Shown here piece after piece: positions 50,924 to 60,129 of a stretch of 64,000 nucleotides of DNA. The stretch is from the NCBI RefSeq assembly GCF_036759925.1, contig NZ_JAPKIB010000005.1:62001-126000 (forward strand), read 5' to 3'. The notes under the pieces were generated by a model. That model was not told where the DNA came from. It saw only the letters and a program-made list of their open reading frames with translations, and made no database searches. Position 1 is the stretch's first letter. The number at the start of each line of letters is the position of its first letter. The DNA comes from Kluyvera sp036759925 (lineage in GTDB: Bacteria > Pseudomonadota > Gammaproteobacteria > Enterobacterales > Enterobacteriaceae). A program made the translations under genes and the position numbers.

Positions 50924-53122
50924 TCAGAACAGCACCGAATAGTTCAACCCAAACGTCCGCCCACGACCTTTATAGTCATACAGCGACGCCGGGCCATAGC
51001 CAGGGCTGTAGTACATCGGCGCACGCTGACCCCACACGGTGGTGTAATCACGGTCGAAGAGGTTTTCGACGCTAAAGCTCAGCTTACCAACCGGCAGAGC
51101 GTAGCTGCCGAGCAGGTCGATAGTGGTGTAACCATCAATCTGATTCCCCGCTTCATCACGCAGCTTAAACGATGTCGTGCTCTGTACGCGCAGGCTCCAT
51201 GGGTCCGGTGCCCAGCCGATATAAGCGGTGGCTTTCGACGGGCTGGCAACCTTCACGTCATATTTTTCCCAGCTGCCGTTCACCTTCGACTCGGTTTTCA
51301 GCACGTTAAAGTTACCGCCGGTGCTCCAGTTGGTGTCCGGAATAAAGTAGTCCACCGCGCCTTCCACACCGTAAATACGACGTTTATCGTCCACTACGCT
51401 GATGGTCAGATCTTTATTCGCCTTCACGTTCTTATCCGACAGCGAGTAGTAGGCCGCGATTTGGGTACGCAGGTTGTCGCCAGTGTAGCGCCAGCCGAGC
51501 TCGTAAGAGTCAACCTTGATACCCTGCAGCTTGCTGTCGCTGACGTTGACGCTGTTGGTCAATGCCCGATGGCCATTCACCGCCGCCGCATAATTGCCGC
51601 GACCGTAGTATTTGCCCGGGTCCGGCAGCTCTACGCCCTGCGAGAAGTTAAACCATGTTTGCTGACGCTCGGTGATGTGCATTAACAGACCGGCGTTAAA
51701 CAGGTAGTTGTCGTAGTCCGTCGAACCGCCAGGAATCGCATCGGCGGATTTGATAGCGCCGGAAGCAATTTGCTCCTGTACGGCGTAACCGACGAAATCA
51801 TCAACCTTGTTTTCGGTGTACTGGTAGCGCACGCCGCCGCTGAGGGTAAAGATTTCGTTGATGTCGTAGCTTGACTGTAAAAACGCCGCCAGGTTGCTGA
51901 TGTCGTATCCCGGATAGCGCCCGGTGGTATAAATCTGCTGGTTGTTCATCCCGCCGGAAGCGTTCGCCAGATCCTTATTGAAGTACATCTGGTTGGAGGT
52001 AAAGCGCTCATGATCGGCATCCAGCCCGTAGGTGAGCTGCCAGCCATCCAGCGGCGTGCTGTTCAGCGTCAGCTTGGCACCGTACTGATTGGTTTCCTGC
52101 TGAGATGACGAGAAGCTGGTTAATGCCATATTTTTGTCGACGGTCGGGAACGGGTAGAACTTCAGGGACTCATCGCGGTAGTAAATCTGCCCAACCACCT
52201 CCTGTCCGAGGAAGCTGCTGTTGGAATACTGAAGGCTCATCAGATGGCGCTCGGTGCCCGGAATACGGTCGGAATTCAGCCCGCTGCTGACGTAAGGTTT
52301 GGTGGCACCGGTAAGCGCGGAGAAGTTTTTCCCAAGATTGAGGCCATAATCATCATCGCCCTGGCTCTTGTAGTATTGGGTCACCAGCTGCAACTGCTGG
52401 TTTTCATCAATGTTCAGCGTCCCGGTGCCCATCAGATCCAGACGGTCGGAATACTGCAGACCGGTCTGGGTGTTGTCGAGCAGGGTGGCATCGCCGTTGC
52501 CGTCGTACCAGCCGCCAAACTTCTGATAGGCCACCGACATGCGCCCTGAGATATGCTCGTTACCGCCGGAGACGGCGCTGGCAATACGCTCGTCGTGATC
52601 TTTACTGCTGTTGAAGCCGCTTTTGGTTCCCGCTTCGAACTCGACCTGGGTTTCCGGCTGGCCTTTTTTGGTCACGATATTGATAAGCCCGCCGGTACTG
52701 CCCCCGCCGTACAGCGAGGTGGCGCCGGAGATCACTTCAATGTGTTCGATGTTAAACGGGTCGATGGAGTCGAGCTGGCGGCTGTCGGTACGCGAGGAGT
52801 TGAGGCGCACGCCGTCAATCAACACCACTAATGGGCGTCCACGCACGTTCATGCCGTAGTTGGTGCGGCTCTGACTGCTGACGTCCAGGCCGGGAATCAG
52901 CTGGGCCAGCGCGTCTTTCAGCTCTTTACCGCCCTGAATCTGTTGTTCCAGTTCGGCATTTTCGATAACCCAGGTGGTTTGCGCCATCTCGGCTACGGTG
53001 CGGTTGTTACGGCTGGCGGATATCACCATATTTTCGTCATCGCTTTGTTGGGCGACGGCGGGCGCCATCATGGCAAGCAGCAAGGGGTTAAGCGCCCAGA
53101 GAGTATATTTCTTATTAATCAT
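50924..53122 (-). CDS. iutA: Ferric aerobactin receptor IutA
   Basis: A TonB-dependent outer-membrane receptor of about 732 residues that follows plasmid/pathogenicity-island IutA over its whole length: KKYTLWALNPLLLAMMAPAV signal region, MAQTTWVIENAELEQQIQGG plug, VLIDGVRLNSSRTDSRQLDSI, and the C-terminal WGQRAPMYYSPGYGPASLYD to the final Phe. Three ATGs occur in a row; AGGA abuts the first, so the third (53122) has the best spacing. No iucABCD aerobactin synthesis genes are in the window, so it acts as a xenosiderophore receptor here. It lies on the opposite strand between urtA and urtB, with a Fur-like box upstream. Confidence 0.93.
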   Translation of the reverse strand: MINKKYTLWALNPLLLAMMAPAVAQQSDDENMVISASRNNRTVAEMAQTTWVIENAELEQQIQGGKELKDALAQLIPGLDVSSQSRTNYGMNVRGRPLVVLIDGVRLNSSRTDSRQLDSIDPFNIEHIEVISGATSLYGGGSTGGLINIVTKKGQPETQVEFEAGTKSGFNSSKDHDERIASAVSGGNEHISGRMSVAYQKFGGWYDGNGDATLLDNTQTGLQYSDRLDLMGTGTLNIDENQQLQLVTQYYKSQGDDDYGLNLGKNFSALTGATKPYVSSGLNSDRIPGTERHLMSLQYSNSSFLGQEVVGQIYYRDESLKFYPFPTVDKNMALTSFSSSQQETNQYGAKLTLNSTPLDGWQLTYGLDADHERFTSNQMYFNKDLANASGGMNNQQIYTTGRYPGYDISNLAAFLQSSYDINEIFTLSGGVRYQYTENKVDDFVGYAVQEQIASGAIKSADAIPGGSTDYDNYLFNAGLLMHITERQQTWFNFSQGVELPDPGKYYGRGNYAAAVNGHRALTNSVNVSDSKLQGIKVDSYELGWRYTGDNLRTQIAAYYSLSDKNVKANKDLTISVVDDKRRIYGVEGAVDYFIPDTNWSTGGNFNVLKTESKVNGSWEKYDVKVASPSKATAYIGWAPDPWSLRVQSTTSFKLRDEAGNQIDGYTTIDLLGSYALPVGKLSFSVENLFDRDYTTVWGQRAPMYYSPGYGPASLYDYKGRGRTFGLNYSVLF

Positions 53123-53328
53123 CATCATTCCTGCGCACGGGCAGACAACGATCGGCCCAAAGATGCGCGTAGTGAGTTAAAGAAGCAGCACGGTGCTGCA
53201 TGTTTCCCGGCGAGCGCGGCGTTCGATGAGAACGGCGATCGCCTGAGACCGGTGCCACCGCGTCCGAAAGGGGGAGATCATCGGTACGCAGTGATGTGGG
53301 GTGAAAAAATGAAAATGGGAAGTTTGTA

Positions 53329-53347
53329 GATAACGTTTCTCATTATC
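53329..53347 (-). promoter_or_regulatory. Fur-like box upstream of iutA
   Basis: GATAACGTTTCTCATTATC matches the 19-bp Fur consensus at 15 positions. It is about 205 bp upstream of the iutA start and 160 bp upstream of the NtrC-like sites of urtB. Confidence 0.6.
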
Positions 53348-53503
53348 AATAACTGATTTTGATAGTTGCATATTTCTTCACACTTTGAATAATTTTTTTT
53401 CGTCCTGAAATAACCACGGAAATAACATGGAATAAGCCATGCGATGGACATAAATAATTATTTTGATCCGCGGCTTAACCTATTTATTTCCCCTATGACG
53501 AAC

Positions 53504-53541
53504 TGCGCTATTACCGTGCGCGGATGTGCTGTGGCGGTGCG
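53504..53541 (+). promoter_or_regulatory. Paired NtrC-like enhancer sites, urtBCDE operon
   Basis: GCGC-N7-GTGC at 53505-53519 and GTGC-N7-GTGC at 53526-53540, in the same positions relative to the sigma-54 promoter as the pair before the allophanate hydrolase gene. Confidence 0.5.
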
Positions 53542-53605
53542 GCAGAATATTGAATGACGATATTGTTTTTATTTTAATATGATTAAAATCAGCTGGTTAT
53601 ATATT

Positions 53606-53621
53606 TGGCACGCGCGTTGCT
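53606..53621 (+). promoter_or_regulatory. Sigma-54 promoter of urtBCDE
   Basis: TGGCACGCGCGTTGCT, a full match to TGGCACG-N4-TTGCW. From TTGCT to the ATG, 46 bases (53617-53662) are identical to 42738-42783, including the TTGAATTCC/GGAATTCAA palindrome and TTGTATACCAA (53636-53646). Confidence 0.88.
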
Positions 53622-53659
53622 AATTGAATTCCATCTTGTATACCAACAGGAATTCAACG

Positions 53660-55261
53660 ATGAACATAATGATGAGACAACGCGCGGCGCTGTACTTCCC
53701 CGCCTTGCTGTTTCTCCTTTTCAGTGGCCTGTTGACCAGCCTTCCGGCGCGAGCCGGCGCGGCGGCCGATTATGGTCATGCCAGCCGTACCGAGCAGGCG
53801 CAGCTGCTTCAGGCGTGGGCTGCTGCCCCGCAGGCTGACCGTCTGCCGCTGCTGCAGGCGCTGAGCCAGGAAACGGTGGTCAGCGATGCTGAGGGCCGGC
53901 TGTTTACGGAAAAAAATGGCCAGCTAACACCGCTGGAAGGGAGCGCTGCGCCTGCTGGCAGCACCAAAAAAGTGTTTATGAATAACCGCATCCGCGGGCT
54001 GGTCGCGAGCGCACTGGCCTCGCATCAACTGGTCAGCAACGACGTGAAGGTGCGCCTGAACGCGGCGCTGACCTTGCAAAACAGTGCCCAGCAGGACCAA
54101 CTGCCGATGCTCCGCCAGCGTCTGGCAGTGGAAGCGGATGCCGGTGTGCACACCGCGCTGGCGATTGCCGTCGCTAATTTACAGCTCTCTGATAGCCGTG
54201 CAGACCAGCGTCTCAACGCCGTGAAGCTGTTGGGTGAAGCCAGCGACCCGCAGGTGCAGGCGAGCCTCAGCCGACTGACGCAGCCGCAAAATGAACCCGA
54301 CCCGGCGGTACGCGCCGCCGCCGCCGAAAGCCTCAAGCAGGTACAGCAGCGCCTGAAGTGGGGCGACTGGCTAGGGCAGGCATTTAGCGGCATTTCACTC
54401 GGCTCCATTCTGCTGCTTGCCGCGCTGGGGCTGGCGATCACCTACGGCCTGCTGGGCGTTATCAATATGGCCCACGGCGAGATGCTGATGCTTGGTGCTT
54501 ACGCCACCTGGATGGTGCAGGACGCGTTCCAACGCCTGGCGCCGGAGTGGCTAGCGCTTTACCCGCTGGTGGCGCTGCCGGTGGCCTTCTTTATGACCGC
54601 GGCGGTCGGGATGCTGCTGGAACGTACCATTATCCGCCACCTCTATGGCCGCCCGCTGGAGACGCTGCTGGCGACCTGGGGTATCAGTCTGATGCTTATC
54701 CAACTGGTGCGCGTGCTGTTCGGCACGCAGAACCTTGAGGTGGCGAACCCTTCCTGGCTTTCCGGCGGCTGGAACGTACTGCCAAACCTGGTGCTGCCGT
54801 ACAACCGTATTGCGGTGATCCTCTTCGTGATTGGCGTGCTGGTGCTGACCTGGCTGCTGCTCAACAAAACCCGCCTCGGCATGAACGTGCGGGCGGTGAC
54901 GCAAAACCGCCGCATGGCGGACTGCTGCGGGGTGCCCACCGGGCGCGTGGATATGCTGGCGTTTGGCCTCGGTTCCGGCATTGCTGGGCTGGGCGGCGTG
55001 GCGCTATCGCAGCTTGGCAACGTCGGCCCGGAGCTGGGGCAGGGGTACATCATCGACTCCTTCCTGGTGGTGGTGACCGGCGGCGTGGGGCAACTGGCAG
55101 GCACCGTGGTGGCCGCACTGGGGCTGGGCGTGCTGAACAAAGTGCTGGAGCCGCAGATTGGCGCGGTGCTGGGCAAAATTGCCATTCTGGTCCTGATCGT
55201 GCTGTTTATTCAGAAACGGCCGCAGGGGTTGTTCGCATTCAAAGGGCGGGTAATTGACTGA
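53660..55261 (+). CDS. urtB: Urea ABC transporter permease UrtB
   Basis: A 533-residue permease of the LivH type with the long N-terminal periplasmic extension typical of UrtB. A signal-like segment (YFPALLFLLFSGLLTSLPARAGA) is followed by about 190 residues of helical repeats (e.g. DVKVRLNAALTLQNSAQQDQL), then 8 or so membrane helices starting near FSGISLGSILLLAALGLAITYGLLGVINMAHGEMLMLGAY. The start at 53660 follows AGGAATTCAACG. It overlaps urtC by one base (TGATG). It heads the second urea operon. Confidence 0.93.
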   Translation: MNIMMRQRAALYFPALLFLLFSGLLTSLPARAGAAADYGHASRTEQAQLLQAWAAAPQADRLPLLQALSQETVVSDAEGRLFTEKNGQLTPLEGSAAPAGSTKKVFMNNRIRGLVASALASHQLVSNDVKVRLNAALTLQNSAQQDQLPMLRQRLAVEADAGVHTALAIAVANLQLSDSRADQRLNAVKLLGEASDPQVQASLSRLTQPQNEPDPAVRAAAAESLKQVQQRLKWGDWLGQAFSGISLGSILLLAALGLAITYGLLGVINMAHGEMLMLGAYATWMVQDAFQRLAPEWLALYPLVALPVAFFMTAAVGMLLERTIIRHLYGRPLETLLATWGISLMLIQLVRVLFGTQNLEVANPSWLSGGWNVLPNLVLPYNRIAVILFVIGVLVLTWLLLNKTRLGMNVRAVTQNRRMADCCGVPTGRVDMLAFGLGSGIAGLGGVALSQLGNVGPELGQGYIIDSFLVVVTGGVGQLAGTVVAALGLGVLNKVLEPQIGAVLGKIAILVLIVLFIQKRPQGLFAFKGRVID

Positions 55262-56337
55262 TGAGCCAACCTATTACGTTAACTCTCGCGCGGCGTGCGC
55301 CGCGATTGACCTGCTCGCTGGCGGCGCTGGCGCTGGTGGTTCTGCTGGTGCTGCCGTTTCTGGCGCTGCTGCCAGCGGAGAACCCGCTGGCTATCTCCAC
55401 CTACACGCTGACGCTGATGGGCAAGATCCTCTGCTATGCGGTGGTGGCGGTGGCGCTGGATCTGGTTTGGGGCTACGCCGGGCTGCTGTCGCTGGGGCAC
55501 GGGCTGTTCTTTGCCCTCGGCGGTTATGCGATGGGCATGTACCTGATGCGTCAGGCGTCGGGCGACGGCCTGCCGGCGTTTATGTCGTTCCTGTCGTGGA
55601 GCGAACTGCCGTGGTTCTGGGCGGGCACCCAGCATTTTGCCTGGGCGCTGTGCCTGATTATCCTCGTTCCCGGCCTGCTGGCGCTGGTGTTTGGCTATTT
55701 TGCCTTCCGCTCGCGCATTAAGGACGTCTACTTCTCGATCATGACCCAGGCGCTGACCTACGCCGGGATGCTGCTGTTTTTCCGCAACGAAACCGGCTTT
55801 GGCGGCAACAACGGCTTTACCGGTTTCACCACGCTGCTGGGCTTCCCGGTATCGGCGACCGGCACGCGCATCGCGCTGTTTGTCGCCACCGTGCTGCTGC
55901 TGGCGGGCTCGCTGGCGATTGGCCTGATGCTCACCCGCAGCAAGTTTGGCCGGGTGCTGACCGCCGTGCGCGATGCGGAAAACCGCCTGATGTTCTGCGG
56001 CTACGACCCAAAAGGCTTCAAGCTGTTCGTCTGGACGCTCTCCGCCGTGCTGTGCGGGCTGGCGGGGGCGCTGTACGTGCCGCAGGTGGGGATTATTAAC
56101 CCCAGCGAAATGTCGCCAACCAACTCGATTGAAGCCGCCATCTGGGTGGCGCTCGGCGGGCGTGGCACGCTGATTGGCCCAATCCTCGGCGCGGGGATCG
56201 TCAACGGGGCGAAAAGCTTCTTCACCGTCGCCTTCCCGGACTTCTGGCTCTTTTTCCTCGGCCTGATGTTTATTCTCGTCACCCTGTTCCTGCCGCGCGG
56301 CGTGATTGGCCTGCTCAAAAGGAGGAAGCATGACTGA
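55261..56337 (+). CDS. urtC: Urea ABC transporter permease UrtC
   Basis: A 358-residue permease of the LivM type, partner of UrtB in the inner membrane. Typical are DLVWGYAGLLSLGHGLFFALGGYAMGMYL and the later VRDAENRLMFCGYDPKGFKLFVWTLSAVLCGLAGALYVPQ, the helix-loop contacting the ATPases. It overlaps urtB by one base and urtD by 8 bases, so all four genes are translationally linked. Confidence 0.93.
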   Translation: MSQPITLTLARRAPRLTCSLAALALVVLLVLPFLALLPAENPLAISTYTLTLMGKILCYAVVAVALDLVWGYAGLLSLGHGLFFALGGYAMGMYLMRQASGDGLPAFMSFLSWSELPWFWAGTQHFAWALCLIILVPGLLALVFGYFAFRSRIKDVYFSIMTQALTYAGMLLFFRNETGFGGNNGFTGFTTLLGFPVSATGTRIALFVATVLLLAGSLAIGLMLTRSKFGRVLTAVRDAENRLMFCGYDPKGFKLFVWTLSAVLCGLAGALYVPQVGIINPSEMSPTNSIEAAIWVALGGRGTLIGPILGAGIVNGAKSFFTVAFPDFWLFFLGLMFILVTLFLPRGVIGLLKRRKHD

Positions 56338-57121
56338 TTTCCTGTTCACCCAGCCGCAGCCGCAGGACCGCTATCGCGACACCACTGACCCGGTGCTGCA
56401 GCTGGAAAATATCAACGTCAGCTTCGACTCGTTTCGTGCGTTGACCGACCTGTCACTGTCGATTGGCGTCGGCGAACTGCGCTGCGTCATTGGCCCTAAC
56501 GGCGCGGGAAAAACCACGCTGATGGATGTGATCACCGGCAAAACGCGGCCGGACAGCGGCAAGGTGACCTACGACCAGAACGTCGACCTGATGGGGCTGT
56601 CGTCGGTGGAGATTGCCCGCGCGGGTATTGGCCGCAAATTCCAGAAGCCAACGGTGTTTGAGGCGCTGAGCGTGATGGAAAACCTCGAAATCGCCCTGAA
56701 GATGGATAAATCGGTCTGGACCTGCCTGCGCGCCACGCTCAACGGCAGCCAGCGGGATCGCATTGATGAAGTGCTGGAGCTGCTGCGGCTCACCGCGCAT
56801 CGCCATCGTCCGTCCGGGCTGCTTTCCCACGGGCAAAAGCAGTTTCTGGAGATCGGCATGCTGCTGGTGCAGGAGCCGCACCTGCTGCTGCTTGATGAAC
56901 CCGCCGCCGGGCTGACCGATGCGGAAACGGACTATATTGCTGAGTTGTTTCGCGGGCTGGCGGGCAAGCACTCGCTGATGGTGGTGGAGCACGATATGGG
57001 CTTTGTTGAGACCATTGCCGACCACGTCACCGTGCTGCATCAGGGGCAGGTGTTGGCCGAGGGCTCTCTGCGCGACGTGCAGGCCAACGAGCAGGTTATC
57101 GACGTCTATCTGGGGCGCTAA
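56330..57121 (+). CDS. urtD: Urea ABC transporter ATPase UrtD
   Basis: A 263-residue ABC ATPase of the LivG type. Walker A is GPNGAGKTTLMDVITGK near residue 57; the signature is the variant LLSHGQKQFLEIGMLL (LSHGQ, usual for UrtD), and Walker B is LLLLDEPAAGLTD. The start at 56330 follows AGGAGG inside the end of urtC. It stops 1 base before urtE begins. Confidence 0.93.
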   Translation: MTDFLFTQPQPQDRYRDTTDPVLQLENINVSFDSFRALTDLSLSIGVGELRCVIGPNGAGKTTLMDVITGKTRPDSGKVTYDQNVDLMGLSSVEIARAGIGRKFQKPTVFEALSVMENLEIALKMDKSVWTCLRATLNGSQRDRIDEVLELLRLTAHRHRPSGLLSHGQKQFLEIGMLLVQEPHLLLLDEPAAGLTDAETDYIAELFRGLAGKHSLMVVEHDMGFVETIADHVTVLHQGQVLAEGSLRDVQANEQVIDVYLGR

Positions 57122-57122
57122 T

Positions 57123-57821
57123 ATGTTACAGGTGAATGAGTTAAATCAGTATTACGGCGGCAGCCATATTCTGCGCGGCCTGTCGTTTGAGACCACGCCG
57201 GGCGAGATTACCTGCCTGCTGGGGCGCAACGGCGTGGGCAAAACCACGCTGCTGAAATGCCTGATGGGCATCATCCCGGCGAAATCCGGCACGCTGCACT
57301 GGCAGGGCAAGCTGATTAACCACTGTAAGCCGCACCAGCGGGTGCAGCAGGGGATTGCCTACGTGCCGCAGGGGCGCGAGATTTTTCCGCGTCTCACGGT
57401 GGAAGAAAACCTGCTGATGGGGCTGTCGCGCTTTTCTGGCTCGCAGGCCAAAAGCGTGCCGGAGGAGATTTACGCGCTATTCCCGGTGCTGCGTGAGATG
57501 AAGCAGCGGCGGGGCGGGGATCTCTCGGGCGGGCAGCAGCAACAGCTGGCGATCGGCCGAGCGCTGGCGTGCAGGCCGCAGCTGTTGATCCTCGACGAGC
57601 CAACCGAAGGGATCCAGCCGTCGGTGATCAAAGAGATCGGCGCGGTGATTCGCAGCCTCGCCAACCGTGGCGATATGGCGATCCTGCTGGTGGAGCAGTT
57701 TTATGATTTTGCCGCCGAGCTGGCGGACAGCTACCTGGTGATGTCGCGCGGCACAATTATTCAACGTGGGCGCGGCGACGAAATGGAGGCGCAGGGCGTT
57801 CGCCAGTTAGTGGCGATATAA
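57123..57821 (+). CDS. urtE: Urea ABC transporter ATPase UrtE
   Basis: A 232-residue ABC ATPase of the LivF type. Walker A GRNGVGKTTLLKCLMG, Q-loop VPQGREIFPRLTVEENL, signature DLSGGQQQQLAIGRAL, Walker B LLILDEPTEGIQPSVI. It is the last gene of urtBCDE; a REP-like hairpin follows 17 bases after the stop. The preceding in-frame region overlaps urtD in another frame and is not coding. Confidence 0.93.
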   Translation: MLQVNELNQYYGGSHILRGLSFETTPGEITCLLGRNGVGKTTLLKCLMGIIPAKSGTLHWQGKLINHCKPHQRVQQGIAYVPQGREIFPRLTVEENLLMGLSRFSGSQAKSVPEEIYALFPVLREMKQRRGGDLSGGQQQQLAIGRALACRPQLLILDEPTEGIQPSVIKEIGAVIRSLANRGDMAILLVEQFYDFAAELADSYLVMSRGTIIQRGRGDEMEAQGVRQLVAI

Positions 57822-57837
57822 CACCGGGATAAGGAAA

Positions 57838-57883
57838 GGTAGCCCGGCCAAGCGAAGCGCCGTCGGGATGGCTGCGAGCTACC
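57838..57883. repeat. REP-like palindromic element after urtE
   Basis: GGTAGC at 57838 and GCTACC at 57878 close a hairpin containing CCCGGCCAAGCGAAGCGCC, the type of REP sequence common in Klebsiella. It overlaps the stop codon of the convergent LysR gene and resembles the units at 61324-61395. Confidence 0.7.
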
Positions 57884-58787
57884 AGCTATACCCCTGACAT
57901 GCCCCGCGCAGCCGCGATAAAAACTGCTGGGCGTTAGCCGTGAGCGCTGATTTCTGCGACCAGACCGCGCAATACTGCGCGGCGGGAAGGGTAGAGACCG
58001 GCAGCGTGACGATTTTCCCTTCCAGTTTAAGCGGCTGGCTCATGGCGCGGGCGACGATGGTCAGGTAGTCGGATTCCAGCACCATATTCAGCCCGGTTAT
58101 CACCGAATCGGTACGCAGCGGCGCAATGGCCAGCTGGCGATAGAAGTGGGCGAGTTCATTCTGTAGCTGCTGGTAGTAGCCCATCGGCGACTCCGGCAGC
58201 AGCCATTTTGCCCGCCGCAGCGCCATCAAATCTCCCTCATTCGCCAGCGGATGCCCGTGACGCGCCACCACGCAAAACGGGGTGGTGAACAGCGGTTCAA
58301 TCATCACCCCTTCCGGTGGGTGCATCGGGTCGATGGATCCGACGGCCAGGTCTATCTCACCGCTGCGCACGCCGGGCAGCAGCGAAGAGAGCTGCCCCTC
58401 TTTGAGGGTGAGCGCCACCTGCGGCAGCGCCTGCTTAAAGGCGTCGGCGACGGCGGGAAACACCGTTAGCGCGATGAGCGACGAGTAGCCGATGGTCAGC
58501 CGCCCGTGAGTGGCATGGTTTATCTGCTCTACCTCATCGGCAGCGCGGCGCAGCTCCTCCAGCACCCACTCCGCGCGCTGCGAAAACGCGCCGCCTGCTT
58601 CGGTCAGGGTGATACCTTCTTTGCTGCGCAGTAAAAGTTGCGTCCCCAGGGTTTGCTCCAGCTCACGCAACGTGCGGCTGAGCGCGGGCTGAGACTGCCC
58701 TAATTCGCGGGCGGCCGCACGGATGCTGCCGCTGCGCGCCACCTGCTTTAACGCCTGCAGCTGGTTCACTTTTGGTAAATATTTCAC
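57879..58787 (-). CDS. LysR-type regulator divergent from MFS/M20 genes
   Basis: A 302-residue LysR regulator. Helix-turn-helix: LQALKQVARSGSIRAAARELGQSQPALSRTLRELEQTLGTQLLLR. The effector domain is of the CbnR/TdcA-like type with LLPGVRSGEIDLAVGSI and YYQQLQNEL. It is divergent from the MFS transporter and amidohydrolase genes (136 bases between) and most likely controls them. The effector may be an acylated amino acid or related amide, by inference from the targets. Confidence 0.88.
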   Translation of the reverse strand: MKYLPKVNQLQALKQVARSGSIRAAARELGQSQPALSRTLRELEQTLGTQLLLRSKEGITLTEAGGAFSQRAEWVLEELRRAADEVEQINHATHGRLTIGYSSLIALTVFPAVADAFKQALPQVALTLKEGQLSSLLPGVRSGEIDLAVGSIDPMHPPEGVMIEPLFTTPFCVVARHGHPLANEGDLMALRRAKWLLPESPMGYYQQLQNELAHFYRQLAIAPLRTDSVITGLNMVLESDYLTIVARAMSQPLKLEGKIVTLPVSTLPAAQYCAVWSQKSALTANAQQFLSRLRGACQGYSW

Positions 58788-58923
58788 CGCTTACCCCTAT
58801 CAGAAAAAAGCATCACCTATAGAAAAATTACATCTTCCCGCCTTTCGGGTAAAGCGCCAGGATACGTAGGGGCAATCGTCCTCACACAACATCTATCTTC
58901 ATGAGACACAAGGCGGAAAAATA

Positions 58924-60117
58924 ATGAAAAGTCAGTCTCAAATGATCTTTTTGCTGTTTATTGGCTACGTATTTGTCTACATCGACAAGACCGTGACCGG
59001 CTTTGCTTTATTGCCGATCGAAAAAGAGTTCGGCCTTAACGCTGAGCAACTGGGCTATATAACTGGGATCTTCTTCCTCGCCTATTCACTGTTTCAGGTG
59101 CCTGCCGGCTGGCTGAACGACCGCATTGGTTACAAAACCATGCTGGTGCTGTCGCTGGCGGCGCTGGGCATTTTCGCCCTCTGCTTTGGCGCGCTGGGCG
59201 CGAGTTTCGGCCTGCTGCTGCTGTTTCGTTTTCTGGCGGGGGTGGGCCATTCCGGCTACCCGTGCTCGTGCGCCAAGGCGGTAGTCAGTAATTTCAGCGT
59301 CGAGAAGCGCACTTTCGCCCAGTCGATTTTGCTCTCTTCCGCAGGGCTGGCGATGACCATCGGGCCGATTATCGCGGTGAACGCATTGGCGATGATGGGC
59401 TGGCACACCTCATTTACCGTACTGGGGGTGATGGTCTGCGTGATTGCTGCGCTGATTGCCCTGCGCGTGCCGCGCCAGCAGGTGACGCCGAGCGTGAAAA
59501 AGCAGTCCGTCTCCGGCGCGGCGCTGTGGCGTAACCCGACGGTTATCCTGCTGTTTCTGTCGATTTTCTGCGTCAACATCCCCAGCTACGGCCTGATGGC
59601 GTGGCTGCCAAAATTCTTCGTCCAGCATATGGGGATGTCGCTGTCGGCTTCCGGCTATGTGGTAGCGGCGGGCGGATTAGGGATCTGGATCTCTTCGCTC
59701 GGCACCGGCTGGCTGGTGGGCAAATACTTCCTCAATCGTGAACCGCTGGTGATTGCCATCAGCGCGCTGCTGAGCGCCGTGGCGATTTTCGCCATCTTCC
59801 ATGCGGCCACGCCGCTGACCGCCAGCCTGCTGCTGTTCGTCGGCGAGGTCTTCCTGATGGCGACGTTTGTCACCGCCTTTACGCTGCCGATGAAGCGGCT
59901 GCCGGAAAATATGATGGGCTCGGCGATTGGCCTGATTAATACCGGCGGCACGCTGGGCGGCTTTGTCTCACCTATCGTGATTGGCTACCTGGTGGAGAAC
60001 ACCCACGGTTATGCCAGCGCGTTTACGTTTCTGTCACTGGCGATGGTCTGCTCCGCCCTGGCGGTGCTGCCGCTGATGAAGCGCCGCACCGTCGCCAGCC
60101 TGCCTGTTGTTGAGTAG
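58924..60117 (+). CDS. MFS transporter (12-helix, anion/acyl-amino-acid type)
   Basis: A 397-residue major facilitator transporter. Motif A is recognisable in the loop after helix 2 as GWLNDRIGYKTMLVLSL; helix 1 carries YIDKTVTGFALLPIEKEFGL, common in the anion:cation symporter branch. The start at 58924 follows AGGCGG. It is 12 bases upstream of an M20 amidohydrolase gene in the same operon, so it probably imports that enzyme's substrate. The exact substrate is unknown. Confidence 0.85.
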   Translation: MKSQSQMIFLLFIGYVFVYIDKTVTGFALLPIEKEFGLNAEQLGYITGIFFLAYSLFQVPAGWLNDRIGYKTMLVLSLAALGIFALCFGALGASFGLLLLFRFLAGVGHSGYPCSCAKAVVSNFSVEKRTFAQSILLSSAGLAMTIGPIIAVNALAMMGWHTSFTVLGVMVCVIAALIALRVPRQQVTPSVKKQSVSGAALWRNPTVILLFLSIFCVNIPSYGLMAWLPKFFVQHMGMSLSASGYVVAAGGLGIWISSLGTGWLVGKYFLNREPLVIAISALLSAVAIFAIFHAATPLTASLLLFVGEVFLMATFVTAFTLPMKRLPENMMGSAIGLINTGGTLGGFVSPIVIGYLVENTHGYASAFTFLSLAMVCSALAVLPLMKRRTVASLPVVE

Positions 60118-60129
60118 AAGGAAAATCTG

